Assembly: GCA_964393035.1 (NCBI GenBank) | Contig: CAYMRX010000004.1 | Location: 62,001-126,000 of the forward strand | Length of the DNA: 64,000 nt | Source of the DNA: Tabrizicola_A sp964393035 | Lineage (GTDB): Bacteria > Pseudomonadota > Alphaproteobacteria > Rhodobacterales > Rhodobacteraceae | Direction: 5' to 3' | Shown: one piece after another, positions 1-7,321 of the stretch | How positions within the stretch are numbered: the first letter of the stretch is position 1 | Layout of the letters: each line of letters starts with the position of its first letter | Program-made: the position numbers and the translations under genes | Notes under the pieces: model-generated | Seen by the model: only the letters and a program-made list of their open reading frames with translations | Told to the model about the DNA's origin: nothing | The model's database searches: none

Positions 1-806
1 GAATAGCTGTCGCCCAGCACCACAGCGCCCGAATTGAGCGAAGGCGAGATCAGATTGATGCGCAGCCCGGTCGCCACATGCGACAGGCTCAGTGTGTCGT
101 AACCCTCGCCGCCGTCGAAAACATCCGCCGCATTGCCCGCGCGGAAGGTGTCACTGCCCGCGCCCCCCAGAACCGGGCCGGTGACGCGCCCCAGACGGCC
201 ATCGTAAAGATCATTGCCACCGCCAAGATCAACCATGCCGATCATCTGGCCGCTGTTGGTGACATTGTCGGCCGAGTCCCCGCCAAGATAGCTTGCGTTC
301 GGCGATTCCACCCGGCCGGTATTGGTGAAGTTCAGGATTCCGTTGCCGAACTTGTGCCAGACCCCCGAAACGCGGCCATACATGGTGCCGGAATTGGTGA
401 TGGTGATCGCCCCGGCATCCGGCACGATCACTGATGCGGCAGAGCCCCAGGCATGGATCAGCCCGGCATTGGTCAGGGTGGAGCCGACCCCGTCCAGAAT
501 GACCCCATCGGCATCGGTCACCACCCCATCGCCGCCGCCGTAAAGCCTGCCACTGGCGCTGACCACAACGGTTTGCGCGGTGACGCAGCCGACAAGGTTG
601 ATCGCCTCATCCTCGCCGTACACCGTGCCATCCACCGTGATGCGATGGGTGCCGGTCCAGGCAATGATGGCATCGGCGCCGGTGTGGGTTTCGGGATCGC
701 TGTAGGTTGAGCGCAGCGTGACGCTGGCGCCCACATGCAGATCGTCATCCCCGGTCAGGATATAGACATTGCCAAGCGTGGTCTGGGTGGTGGCTTCAAT
801 AAGCAT
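1..806 (-). CDS. RTX-type calcium-binding/secreted repeat protein, partial (C-terminal part beyond window)
   Basis: An open frame runs from an ATG at 806 on the minus strand to the left edge without a stop, so only the N-terminal 268 codons are present. The N-terminal ~190 residues are rich in Gly, Thr, Asn and Val with recurring TNSG/TNAG/TNTG units, as in beta-helix surface proteins. From about residue 195 there are RTX-like nonapeptide stretches, GGGNDLYDG, GGAGSDTFRAG and FDGGEGYDTLSLS, which bind calcium in type I-secreted proteins. No signal peptide is visible, consistent with secretion through a C-terminal signal that would lie outside the window. No haemolysin or protease catalytic domain is seen in the visible part, so the function is open. 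Confidence 0.75.
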   Translation of the reverse strand, partial: MLIEATTQTTLGNVYILTGDDDLHVGASVTLRSTYSDPETHTGADAIIAWTGTHRITVDGTVYGEDEAINLVGCVTAQTVVVSASGRLYGGGDGVVTDADGVILDGVGSTLTNAGLIHAWGSAASVIVPDAGAITITNSGTMYGRVSGVWHKFGNGILNFTNTGRVESPNASYLGGDSADNVTNSGQMIGMVDLGGGNDLYDGRLGRVTGPVLGGAGSDTFRAGNAADVFDGGEGYDTLSLSHVATGLRINLISPSLNSGAVVLGDSY

Positions 807-1002
807 CGCGGGGGCCTTGAAAGGAAAACGTCAGAAGCAATGCCTTAGCGTAGCCCAAATTGACCTGTCACGAAAAGACCGTAATCCCTTTGGTTGCCGG
901 CAACAGCCTGGCATGTGGGTGGTTCATTCCCGCCGGGCCGGCAACAATGGCCGGGCAAGTGCCGCCCGGGCCGGGCAGGGCGATTCGCCGCGCGGACGGA
1001 TA

Positions 1003-1455
1003 TCAGGCGCGCCGGTCCTTGGGGCTGTCCATCACCACAAAGGTGGTGATGGACTGGACCTGCGGCAAGATGCCCAGCACCTCGGTGTGCCAGTGCTTGT
1101 AGGCGGCCAGATCTTGCGCCTCGACCCGCAAGAGATATTCCACCGCCCCCGTGATGTTGTGACATTCGGTCACTTCGGGCGCGCGCGAGACGGCCCGCTC
1201 AAACGCCTCTTGCGCGGCTTTGGTATGGGCGTTCAGCCCGACCGTGACATAGGCCAGAAAACCGACGCCAAGCTGGGCCTTGTTCAGAACCGCGCGGTAG
1301 CCCTTGATCAGGCCCGCACGTTCCATCTCTTGCACCCGGCGCAAACAGGCGGAGGGCGACAGGCCCACCCGTTCGGCAAGCGTCAGATTGGGCAGACGGC
1401 CGTCTTGTGACAGTTCGTGCAATATTCGGCGGGATATGGCGTCAAGATTGCTCAT
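1003..1455 (-). CDS. Lrp/AsnC family transcriptional regulator
   Basis: A 150-residue protein with the usual Lrp layout: an N-terminal helix-turn-helix (MSNLDAISRRILHEL, then LAERVGLSPSACLRRVQEME, residues 1-55) and a C-terminal RAM/ligand-sensing domain (residues 65-145) containing ITGAVEYLLRVEAQD. The ATG at 1455 is preferred over the upstream in-frame start at 1476 because MSNLDAIS is the usual family beginning. It is divergent from a LysE-type exporter 74 bases away, the classic arrangement in which an Lrp-like protein senses an amino acid and switches on its exporter. A symmetric site lies between the two starts. Confidence 0.92.
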   Translation of the reverse strand: MSNLDAISRRILHELSQDGRLPNLTLAERVGLSPSACLRRVQEMERAGLIKGYRAVLNKAQLGVGFLAYVTVGLNAHTKAAQEAFERAVSRAPEVTECHNITGAVEYLLRVEAQDLAAYKHWHTEVLGILPQVQSITTFVVMDSPKDRRA

Positions 1456-1479
1456 GAATTGTGAATATATCTGCAATGG

Positions 1480-1492
1480 TGCAAATTTTGCA
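1480..1492. promoter_or_regulatory. candidate Lrp-family operator
   Basis: A perfect 13-bp dyad, TGCAAATTTTGCA (TGCAAA, central T, TTTGCA), lies in the AT-rich 74-base gap between the divergent regulator (start 1455) and exporter (start 1530). The position and symmetry suit the local regulator, but binding is inferred. Confidence 0.45.
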
Positions 1493-1529
1493 ATCCAATG
1501 CGGCGTATATTGGGCAATTATTGCGCATC

Positions 1530-2123
1530 ATGACATCACAGCTTCTTCTTGCCCTTTTGGGTTTCGCCTTTGTCACCTCGGTCACGCCGGGGCCGAACAA
1601 TATGATGCTTTTGGCCAGCGGCGTGAATTTTGGCCTGCGCCGGACGGTGCCGCATATGCTGGGGGTCAGTCTTGGCCATGCCCTGATGGTGATGCTGATG
1701 GGGCTTGGGGTGTCGGGGCTGTTCCAAGCCTTTCCGCAGGCGATGTTGCTGCTGAAAATCGTCTCGGTCGCGTATATGCTGTGGCTGGCGTGGAAAATCG
1801 CCCATGCCGCGGCACCCGAGGGGCGCGGGGCGGCGGGCAGGCCCTTCAGCTTTCTGCAAGCCGCCGGGTTTCAATGGGTGAATCCAAAGGCTTGGGCCAT
1901 GTCCTTGGGCGCGGTCAGCGCCTATGCGGGCGATGGTGGACCGGCGGCGATTGCCACGATCACGGTGGTTTTTGCCTGTGTGAACCTGCCCTCGGTCGCG
2001 CTTTGGGCCGCGATGGGCGAGGGGCTGCGCCATTGGCTGCAAGACCCGCGCCGTCTGCGGGCCTTTAACTGGACCATGGCCGCGCTGTTGCTGGCCAGTC
2101 TGGTTCCGGTCCTGCGGATGTAA
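1530..2123 (+). CDS. LysE/RhtB family amino-acid exporter
   Basis: A 197-residue, very hydrophobic inner-membrane protein with about six predicted membrane segments. The family signature is near the N-terminus: GFAFVTSVTPGPNNMMLLAS (residues 10-29), followed by the conserved Asn-Phe-Gly and a QWVNPKAWAMSLGA segment at about residues 112-125. LysE/RhtB proteins export amino acids or homoserine lactone-like compounds by proton antiport. I chose the ATG at 1530 because it places the signature at the normal distance from the start; a longer frame begins at 1461 but would overlap the regulator. The substrate cannot be read from sequence. Divergent pairing with the Lrp-type gene suggests induction by the exported amino acid. 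Confidence 0.9.
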   Translation: MTSQLLLALLGFAFVTSVTPGPNNMMLLASGVNFGLRRTVPHMLGVSLGHALMVMLMGLGVSGLFQAFPQAMLLLKIVSVAYMLWLAWKIAHAAAPEGRGAAGRPFSFLQAAGFQWVNPKAWAMSLGAVSAYAGDGGPAAIATITVVFACVNLPSVALWAAMGEGLRHWLQDPRRLRAFNWTMAALLLASLVPVLRM

Positions 2124-2126
2124 ACC

Positions 2127-3125
2127 CTAACGCATCCAAAGGTCGGCCTTTTTCAGGACCGTGCGGATCATTTGTTCGCGCTTGGGCAAATCGTTTTGGT
2201 CAAACAGCGCCCGCGCTTTGCGGCCTCGGTTTTGGTAGACCATCCGCCGCACCGGCTCATGGTCACGCAACAGGCGGCGCAACTCTTGCCGCCCGGCGAT
2301 GTTTTCCAGCACCGCCACCACTTGCTCGCTTTCGCGGGCGTAAAGCAGCGGCAGGTTGCGATAGTGGCAGGTGATGTCGCCATCCATCCCCGCCAGTTCC
2401 GGCCCCGGCCGCCCGCCGCCAAAGGAATGGATTACCAAGGGCAGCGCCACCTGATCCAGCCATGGATCAAGACTTTGCGCCGCAAGGGCGGGGGGCGGGT
2501 CGTCGCGGATGCTGCGGGCAAAGGTCAGGAAACGGTCGCCAAAGGCGCGGGGGCTTTGGTGAAAGAACCAACCGGCATTGAAATATAGATAGCGTTGCCA
2601 ATAATCATCCGGCTGGCCCAGATCGAGGCTGGAGGCAAAATCAAGACCAAAGCGGTCATAAAGCGCGCGCCAGATTTCAGCATAACCGCCCTTGTAAAGC
2701 TGCGGCTCGGGCCAACTGCCCTCGCGCCGCATCGAGGCGGAGGGGCGCGCAAAGTCAAAAGGCAGGCGTTCCAGATCGCCCAGAACCAGCGTGTCGGTGT
2801 CGAGAAACAGGAAAGGCTCATCGGGCAGGGCAGCCAGCGCCTCGATCTTGTTGCCATAGGGGTAGCTTTGGCCAAAGACCTTGTTGTCAAAGGGCAGAAA
2901 TTCGGCCCCCAAGGCGCCCAGCATCGCGCGGATCGGTTCGGATTTCAGGCATGGGTCGCGGTGCCAGCGTTTGCTCGGCTGCGGTTCGGCCAGAAAAAAC
3001 CGGCCCCGAAAGCCGGGATTGGCCGCCCGCCATGAGGCCAGAAGCAACAACGCCTCAAACCCCAAGCGCCCGTCTTGCACGATGGCCAGAAGGTTAAAAC
3101 GCGGCGCGACGGGGTTACTGGTCAT
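2127..3125 (-). CDS. glycosyltransferase-like conserved protein
   Basis: A soluble protein of 332 residues (343 if started at 3158). It begins with a beta-strand and Rossmann-like segment (PRFNLLAIVQDGRLGFEALL) and carries FLFLDTDTLVLGDLERLPFD at about residues 105-125. DTDTLVL is the Asp-x-Asp metal-binding motif of GT-A nucleotide-sugar transferases. No membrane segment or signal peptide is present. Donor and acceptor cannot be assigned, and it may be one of the uncharacterised GT-A-like proteins common in Rhodobacterales. It converges with the LysE gene with three bases between the stops. I prefer the ATG at 3125 because the conserved-looking region starts immediately after it; neither start has a strong ribosome binding site. 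Confidence 0.75.
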   Translation of the reverse strand: MTSNPVAPRFNLLAIVQDGRLGFEALLLLASWRAANPGFRGRFFLAEPQPSKRWHRDPCLKSEPIRAMLGALGAEFLPFDNKVFGQSYPYGNKIEALAALPDEPFLFLDTDTLVLGDLERLPFDFARPSASMRREGSWPEPQLYKGGYAEIWRALYDRFGLDFASSLDLGQPDDYWQRYLYFNAGWFFHQSPRAFGDRFLTFARSIRDDPPPALAAQSLDPWLDQVALPLVIHSFGGGRPGPELAGMDGDITCHYRNLPLLYARESEQVVAVLENIAGRQELRRLLRDHEPVRRMVYQNRGRKARALFDQNDLPKREQMIRTVLKKADLWMR

Positions 3126-3212
3126 TCCGAAACAAAGCCTGAAATTTTCGGGCATCATAGGCAGAAGCGGAAACGATAGAAACCCCGGCTGCAGCGTGGT
3201 TTTCCACGAAAT

Positions 3213-4004
3213 TTAGGCATTTGGCGTGAAGCGCAGCGACAGGCAGGACATGCCGCCATCAAGCTTTGCACATTCCGAATTGCCGATCTCGCGCAAGGAA
3301 TAGCCAAGCCCCACCAGCTTGTCGCGGGTACGCGGGAAACCGGCCGGGAACAGAACCAGATCGTTGAATCGAATGGCATTGGCGCAGGCTTCCTCACCCG
3401 GTGCGACATGCACGACGCGGTAGCCTTTGAAACAACCCGAGGCGTCCAGCCGTTCGGTCGCAAGGATGGTGTCGGCGTCCAAGAGCGAACAATCGGTCTT
3501 GAAATGCAAGACACCGGGGGGCGTGAAGACCTCGCGCACCTTGTGGCCCCAGTCGGTGACCAGACGGGTGAGTTCGGCCACGCCGCCCGCATTGGTCCGC
3601 GCCGAACGGCCGACGAGAATCTCCGTCTCGGTGGTCAGAATGTCGCCGGCCTCGATGAAATTGTCTGCGCCCGTCACGGCCCGCACATCGCCATAAAGGG
3701 CTGCCAGATGCGGGGCCATTTCCGCCGCCTCCCCCAGACGCGACGGCGCGCCGGGGCGCATCAGCACCGCGCCTTCGGGCAGGCACAGGGCGGTATCCTC
3801 GACAAACAGGCTGTCGGGGAAAGATTCCAGCGCGGGCAATTCCACCACGGTCGCCCCGGTGGATTTCAGCGCCGCAATATAGTCGGTGTGATGGGCGCGC
3901 ATCAGGTTGAGATCGGGCGTGCCGGTATCGACGGCGCGCAGGCCGTTGATGGCCGATGCCGGGGGCAGGCGGGTGATGGCATGGGTGAAATGGGTCGAAC
4001 GCAT
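3213..4004 (-). CDS. ddaH: dimethylarginine dimethylaminohydrolase (DDAH/arginine deiminase superfamily)
   Basis: A 263-residue cytoplasmic guanidino-group hydrolase, normal length for DDAH, which converts N-omega-methylated arginines to citrulline and methylamines. Superfamily residues are in place: FPDSLFVEDTAL (residues 62-73, acidic substrate-binding residues), NFIEAGDIL (115-123), the catalytic His at 167 in VLHFKTDCSLLD, and the nucleophilic Cys at 254 in GGMSCLSLRF near the C-terminus. The frame is open far upstream, but the ATG at 4004 is chosen because the earlier part would run through the tRNA-Tyr gene and its terminator. It sits alone behind tRNA-Tyr. A related amidinohydrolase specificity cannot be excluded. 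Confidence 0.85.
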   Translation of the reverse strand: MRSTHFTHAITRLPPASAINGLRAVDTGTPDLNLMRAHHTDYIAALKSTGATVVELPALESFPDSLFVEDTALCLPEGAVLMRPGAPSRLGEAAEMAPHLAALYGDVRAVTGADNFIEAGDILTTETEILVGRSARTNAGGVAELTRLVTDWGHKVREVFTPPGVLHFKTDCSLLDADTILATERLDASGCFKGYRVVHVAPGEEACANAIRFNDLVLFPAGFPRTRDKLVGLGYSLREIGNSECAKLDGGMSCLSLRFTPNA

Positions 4005-4052
4005 GGGCAGCCCTGTCGGTTGGATTTGCCGCCAATCGACCACGGGAAAATG

Positions 4053-4079
4053 CAAAAAGCCAGCCCGAAGGCTGGCCTT
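4053..4079 (-). terminator. rho-independent terminator of tRNA-Tyr
   Basis: Read on the minus strand, a GCCAGCC stem, a four-base UUCG loop and GGCTGGC are followed directly by a run of five T. It lies 22 bases downstream of the tRNA 3' end and before the DDAH start codon. Confidence 0.85.
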
Positions 4080-4101
4080 TCTGCCTTCCCTTTGGGGAAG
4101 A

Positions 4102-4187
4102 TGGTGGGCGATCCTGGAATCGAACCAGGCATGAGTCGCCTCGGCGGAGTTACAGTCCGCTGCCACACCTTGTAGCATATCGCCCAC
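4102..4187 (-). tRNA. tRNA-Tyr (anticodon GUA)
   Basis: An 86-nt class II tRNA folds fully by eye: acceptor GTGGGCG/CGCCCAC, D-arm TGCT..GGCA, anticodon stem GCGGA/TCCGC with loop CTGTAAC (anticodon GTA), a long variable arm with a GAG/CTC stem as expected for bacterial tyrosine tRNA, and T-arm CCTGG/CCAGG around TTCGATT. The 3' CCA is encoded. No integrase or duplicated 3' fragment is visible nearby, so it shows no sign of use as an attachment site. Confidence 0.96.
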
Positions 4188-4196
4188 TGAGGGCGG

Positions 4197-4225
4197 GGAA
4201 TACCCAAGGGGGGGCGGGGCGTCAA
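4197..4225 (-). promoter_or_regulatory. candidate sigma-70 promoter for tRNA-Tyr
   Basis: On the minus strand TTGACG and TATTCC are separated by 17 bases, and the -10 box lies about ten bases upstream of the mature tRNA 5' end. Spacing and position fit a stable-RNA promoter. A GC-rich spacer is usual here. Confidence 0.5.
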
Positions 4226-4327
4226 GGCGGAACCCGGCATTTTTTGCCGGAATTTTCCCGCCACTTGCCGCTTGCCAAAACCGGCTGATCTGGTCAGAGC
4301 ATGGGGAAACGGAAAAGGGCCGGAACG

Positions 4328-5107
4328 ATGGCAAGGAAACCCGACTGGGTGGTGGACAAGGAACGCGGTCGCAAGGCCGAGGCGAAGGAAACCGTGTGGC
4401 TGTTTGGCCTGCATGCGGTGCGCGATGCATTGGCGAACCCCGCCCGCGAAAAACTGCGGCTGGTGGTGACCAAGAACGCCTTTGACAAGCTGGAGGCGGC
4501 GATTGCCGAGGCCGGGATCGCCCCCGAGATCGTCGATCCGCGCCGCTTTGATGTGCCGATCGACGAAGGTTCGGTGCATCAGGGGGCGGCGATGGAGGTG
4601 CGGCCGCTGAACTGGGGCAAGCTTGCCGATCTGGCGATTTCCGGCGCGGGGGAGCCTTTGCTGGTGCTGCTTGACCGCGTGACCGACCCCCATAACGTCG
4701 GCGCCATCCTGCGCTCGGCCGAGGTGTTCGGTGCCCGCGCGGTGATCGCGCCGCGCCACCATTCGGCGCCGGAAACCGGGGCCTTGGCCAAAACCGCATC
4801 CGGCGCACTGGAGCGCCAGCCCTATCTGAAGGTCACCAATCTGGCCGATGCCATGGTTGAGTTGAAGGAGATGGGCTACACGCTGGTCGGTCTGGATGGC
4901 GAGGCCGATCTGACCTTGGCCGAAGCCCTGATGCCCACCAAGGGCCGCCCCTTGGCGCTGGTCATGGGGGCCGAAGGGCCGGGCCTGCGCGAACGCACGC
5001 GCGAAACCTGTGATGTGATCGCCCGCATCCCCTATGACGGGGCCTTTGGCAGCCTGAACGTGTCGAACGCGGCGGCGGTCAGCCTTTATGCGGCAGCGAC
5101 GCGGTAA
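4328..5107 (+). CDS. rlmB: 23S rRNA 2'-O-ribose guanosine methyltransferase, RlmB/TrmH (SpoU) family
   Basis: A 259-residue RNA methyltransferase with an N-terminal L30e-like substrate-binding domain (VWLFGLHAVRDALANPAREK, residues ~20-95) and a C-terminal SPOUT knot domain. The three SpoU motifs are clear: LDRVTDPHNVGAILRSAEVF (motif 1), LALVMGAEGPGL (motif 2) and IPYDGAFGSLNVSNAAAVSL (motif 3, S-adenosylmethionine knot). The domain order matches RlmB, which modifies G2251 of 23S rRNA; other TrmH-family targets are possible. An alternative start at 4301 adds nine basic residues without a ribosome site. It is followed by an intrinsic terminator at 5220. Confidence 0.9.
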   Translation: MARKPDWVVDKERGRKAEAKETVWLFGLHAVRDALANPAREKLRLVVTKNAFDKLEAAIAEAGIAPEIVDPRRFDVPIDEGSVHQGAAMEVRPLNWGKLADLAISGAGEPLLVLLDRVTDPHNVGAILRSAEVFGARAVIAPRHHSAPETGALAKTASGALERQPYLKVTNLADAMVELKEMGYTLVGLDGEADLTLAEALMPTKGRPLALVMGAEGPGLRERTRETCDVIARIPYDGAFGSLNVSNAAAVSLYAAATR

Positions 5108-5219
5108 GTCACAAAAATGCGAGGGGTCTTTAACAGAAGATTTTCCTTCCCATGTAATAAGGCAGCAAGCGGTACTGGAACCCCGCTTCGTCTGTCTACT
5201 GTCCCTCGTTCCACACCTT
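5108..5219 (+). other. rlmB 3' region, possible small RNA
   Basis: The 112 bases between the rlmB stop and a strong terminator hold no open frame with a ribosome site. They contain an inner hairpin with 6-bp perfect arms, AAGCGG and CCGCTT, around 5168-5189. The length plus the terminator would make a ~140-nt transcript. It could equally be just the 3' UTR of rlmB. Confidence 0.25.
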
Positions 5220-5248
5220 GCGCCCGGGGCTTTCCCGGGCGCTTTTTT
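5220..5248 (+). terminator. rho-independent terminator
   Basis: A nine-base stem, GCGCCCGGG with CCCGGGCGC, a five-base loop and six T. It ends transcription from rlmB (or the candidate small RNA) 15 bases before the next gene's start. Confidence 0.9.
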
Positions 5249-5263
5249 GTCTGGAGGCCCTAG

Positions 5264-5674
5264 ATGACTGAAGATGCCCGCATCCTTGACATCCTGCGCA
5301 GGGTGAAAACCATTGCCCTTGTCGGCTGGTCGCCCAAGGCGGACCGGCCCAGCCACCGCGTCGCGGCCTTCCTGAAATCCTGCGGGTATCGGGTGATTCC
5401 GGTCAATCCGGGGCAGGCGGGAGAGGACAGCGGCTTGGGCGAGGTGGTGCGCGGTTCCTTGGCCGAGGTGGGGCCAGTGGATATGGTCGACATCTTTCGC
5501 CGGGCCGAAGATGTGGGGCCGGTGGTGGAGGAGGCGATTGCCAGCGGGGCAAAGGTGATCTGGATGCAACTTGGCATCGAGAACACCGAGGCGGCCGCCC
5601 GCGCCGAAGCGGCGGGCATGGAAGTGGTGATGAACCGCTGCCCGGCGATTGAAATCCCGCGACTGGGGCTCTGA
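5264..5674 (+). CDS. CoA-binding domain protein (YccU-like)
   Basis: A 136-residue single-domain protein of the CoA-binding Rossmann fold seen in the N-terminal part of succinyl-CoA synthetase alpha. It has TIALVGWSPKADRPSHRVAA (residues ~16-35), RVIPVNPGQAGEDSGL, VDMVDIFRRAEDVGPVVEEA and KVIWMQLGIENTEAAARAEA. The length and the VNRCPAIE-type end (MNRCPAIEIPRL) match stand-alone YccU-type proteins, whose physiological role is unknown. A ribosome site (TGGAGG) precedes the ATG. It is monocistronic between a terminator and a cluster of palindromes. Confidence 0.87.
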   Translation: MTEDARILDILRRVKTIALVGWSPKADRPSHRVAAFLKSCGYRVIPVNPGQAGEDSGLGEVVRGSLAEVGPVDMVDIFRRAEDVGPVVEEAIASGAKVIWMQLGIENTEAAARAEAAGMEVVMNRCPAIEIPRLGL

Positions 5675-5735
5675 AGCCTGTCGCGCGAGACTGGGAACCG
5701 GTTTCGCGCGCAAGACTGGCGATCTGAAACAACCT

Positions 5736-5824
5736 GATTTCTGATCAAGAAATCGAACCGGAGTTTTGCAAAACTCCGGGCAAAAATCTTCGAAGATTTT
5801 GTCAAATTTCTTCGAAGAAATTTG
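5736..5824. repeat. four consecutive palindromes between convergent genes
   Basis: Four perfect inverted repeats follow one another: 5736-5754 (GATTTCT/AGAAATC arms), 5758-5779 (22 bp, CCGGAGTTTTG and its complement), 5783-5800 (18 bp, AAAATCTTCGAAGATTTT) and 5803-5824 (22 bp, CAAATTTCTTC and its complement). The last two share a CTTCGAAG core. They occupy nearly the whole gap between genes ending at 5674 (+) and 5829 (-), so a bidirectional terminator array is the simplest reading. Confidence 0.8.
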
Positions 5825-5828
5825 GGTC

Positions 5829-6116
5829 TCACACCCGCCAGAGCCGCACCGGCGCCTTGGGCGCGCGGGCGATGATCTTCTTGGCCTCAAGGTCCAGTTG
5901 CACCGCCTTGACCCACCAGCCTGCGGTTTCGCCGCCGGGAAAAAGCCCTTGGTCAAGCTGGGGTTTGACCGCCTCGATCAGGGAGGCCGGGGTCAGGCCG
6001 GGGGGCGCATCGGGAAGGCTCGCCAGTATCGCGCGTTTCATCTCGGCGAATTTCGCAGCATCGACGCGGTAGATCTTGCCGGGCTGGCCGACATTTTCGA
6101 TTTCGATCTGGGGCAT
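5829..6116 (-). CDS. small conserved hypothetical protein (DUF6958-like)
   Basis: A 95-residue soluble protein starting MPQIEIENVGQPGKIYRVDA with a good ribosome site (GGGAG) eight bases upstream. It ends in a conserved-looking block with FPGGETAGWWVKAVQLDLEA and basic, hydrophobic LWRV. There is no signal peptide or known catalytic motif. A small winged-helix-like fold is plausible but not demonstrable from sequence. It lies 23 bases downstream of hisE on the same strand, so it may be cotranscribed with hisA-F-E, although its role in histidine synthesis is unknown. The DUF assignment is from memory of the family pattern. Confidence 0.7.
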   Translation of the reverse strand: MPQIEIENVGQPGKIYRVDAAKFAEMKRAILASLPDAPPGLTPASLIEAVKPQLDQGLFPGGETAGWWVKAVQLDLEAKKIIARAPKAPVRLWRV

Positions 6117-6139
6117 GGCGCTTCTCCCTTTGGGAAAGC

Positions 6140-6466
6140 CTAGCCCCGCGCGGCTTTCTCGGCAATTCCCGAGGTGCCCTCGCGGCGTTCCAGTTCGGCC
6201 AGAACCTGATCGAGACGGATATCGCGCGCGGCCAGCATGACGAGCAGATGGTAAAGCACATCCGCCGCCTCGGACGTCAGCCTGTCGCGGTCGCCCTTCA
6301 CCGCCTCGATGATGGCTTCCACCGCTTCTTCGCCGAATTTCTCGGCGCATTTTTCCGGGCCTTTGGCCAGAAGCTTGGCGGTCCAGCTGCTTTCGGGATC
6401 AGCACCCTTGCGGGATTCAATGGTGGCGGCAAGACGGGCCAGAGAATTCGGGTCTGCGGCGGTCAT
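6140..6466 (-). CDS. hisE: phosphoribosyl-ATP pyrophosphatase
   Basis: A 108-residue cytoplasmic enzyme of step two of histidine synthesis: phosphoribosyl-ATP to phosphoribosyl-AMP plus pyrophosphate. It belongs to the all-alpha MazG-like NTP pyrophosphatases, and the magnesium-binding pattern is visible in EKFGEEAVEAIIEAVKGD (residues 42-59) and SEAADVLYHLLVML (65-78). The length is normal for stand-alone HisE. The start overlaps the hisF stop by four bases (ATGA), so translation is coupled. It is the last histidine gene of the hisA-hisF-hisE block. Confidence 0.95.
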   Translation of the reverse strand: MTAADPNSLARLAATIESRKGADPESSWTAKLLAKGPEKCAEKFGEEAVEAIIEAVKGDRDRLTSEAADVLYHLLVMLAARDIRLDQVLAELERREGTSGIAEKAARG

Positions 6467-7224
6467 GTCAGCCTCATGGAAATACCGGCCGCCGCCATAT
6501 GGGCCTTGGCCTGACCGATGGAATAGGTGCCGAAATGGAAGATCGAGGCGGCCAGCACGGCGCTGGCATGGCCTTGGGTGACGCCTTCGACAAGGTGATC
6601 CAGCGTGCCAACCCCACCGCTGGCGATCACCGGGATCGGCACGGCATCGGCAATGGCGCGGGTCAGGGGCAGGTTATAGCCGCCCTTGGTGCCGTCGCGG
6701 TCCATCGAGGTCAGCAGGATTTCGCCCGCGCCCTTGGCCGCGACGGTGCGAGCAAATTCCACGGCATCAATGCCGGTGGCTTTGCGCCCGCCATGGGTGA
6801 AAATCTCCCATTTGCCGGGGGAGACGGTTTTTGCGTCAATCGCCACGACGATGCATTGACTGCCGAAGCGGTCGGCCGCCTCGGCCACCACATCGGGGTT
6901 GGCGACGGCGGCAGAGTTGAACGACACCTTGTCGGCCCCGGCCAGAAGAAGCGCGCGCACATCGTGATGCGTCCTGACCCCGCCGCCCACGGTCAAGGGC
7001 ATGAAGCATTGCTCGGCGGTGCGGGTGACCAGATCGAACATCGTGCCACGGTTTTCATGGGTGGCGTGGATGTCGAGAAAGCACAGCTCATCCGCGCCTG
7101 CGGCGTCATAGGCCCGCGCGGCCTCAACCGGGTCGCCCGCGTCGATCAGGTTGACGAAGTTGACACCCTTGACCACACGGCCATCGGCGACATCAAGGCA
7201 GGGGATGAGGCGGGTTTTCAGCAT
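6463..7224 (-). CDS. hisF: imidazole glycerol phosphate synthase cyclase subunit
   Basis: A 253-residue TIM barrel that takes ammonia from HisH and cyclises PRFAR to imidazole glycerol phosphate plus AICAR. The catalytic Asp11 is in LKTRLIPCLDV, the second catalytic Asp in TSMDRDGTKGGYNLPL, and phosphate-binding loops are VGGGVR and IASGGVGT. The ATG at 7224 gives the standard length; in-frame TTG at 7230 is less likely. It heads a coupled pair with hisE. The partner hisH lies 2.6 kb away on the same strand, beyond inserted plus-strand genes. Confidence 0.96.
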   Translation of the reverse strand: MLKTRLIPCLDVADGRVVKGVNFVNLIDAGDPVEAARAYDAAGADELCFLDIHATHENRGTMFDLVTRTAEQCFMPLTVGGGVRTHHDVRALLLAGADKVSFNSAAVANPDVVAEAADRFGSQCIVVAIDAKTVSPGKWEIFTHGGRKATGIDAVEFARTVAAKGAGEILLTSMDRDGTKGGYNLPLTRAIADAVPIPVIASGGVGTLDHLVEGVTQGHASAVLAASIFHFGTYSIGQAKAHMAAAGISMRLT

Positions 7225-7259
7225 GGGCAAACCGTAGCGTTTGGGACGGGGCGGGGGAA

Positions 7260-7320
7260 GGGGGCTTCACCCCCCTCGGCGCAAGCGCCTCACCCCCCGA
7301 GAGTATTTCGAAAGGCGCAA
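7260..7320 (+). repeat. dispersed intergenic repeat, family A, copy 1
   Basis: GC hairpins (GGGGG-cttca-CCCCC at 7260-7274; GGCGC-AA-GCGCC at 7278-7289) are followed by CCCCCGAGAGTATTTCG and AAAGGCGCAA. The same module recurs at 27567, at 27646-27696 (inverted) and at 36951. This copy fills the hisA-hisF gap. Confidence 0.8.
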
Positions 7321-7321
7321 C

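Noticed and set aside
4102..4187. tRNA-Tyr as an integration site for a mobile element
   Set aside because: No integrase, no repeated tRNA 3' fragment and normal housekeeping genes on both sides.
5803..5824. The AAATTTC...GAAATTT palindrome as a third kynU-type operator
   Set aside because: Outer bases agree but the centre is TTCGAA instead of AAGCTT/AAGTTT, and it lies among terminator-like hairpins at gene ends, not at a promoter.
3902..5956. A 684-residue minus-strand open frame
   Set aside because: It runs antisense to rlmB and through the tRNA-Tyr gene and two terminators; composition is the Pro/Arg/His-rich pattern of a shadow frame in GC-rich DNA.
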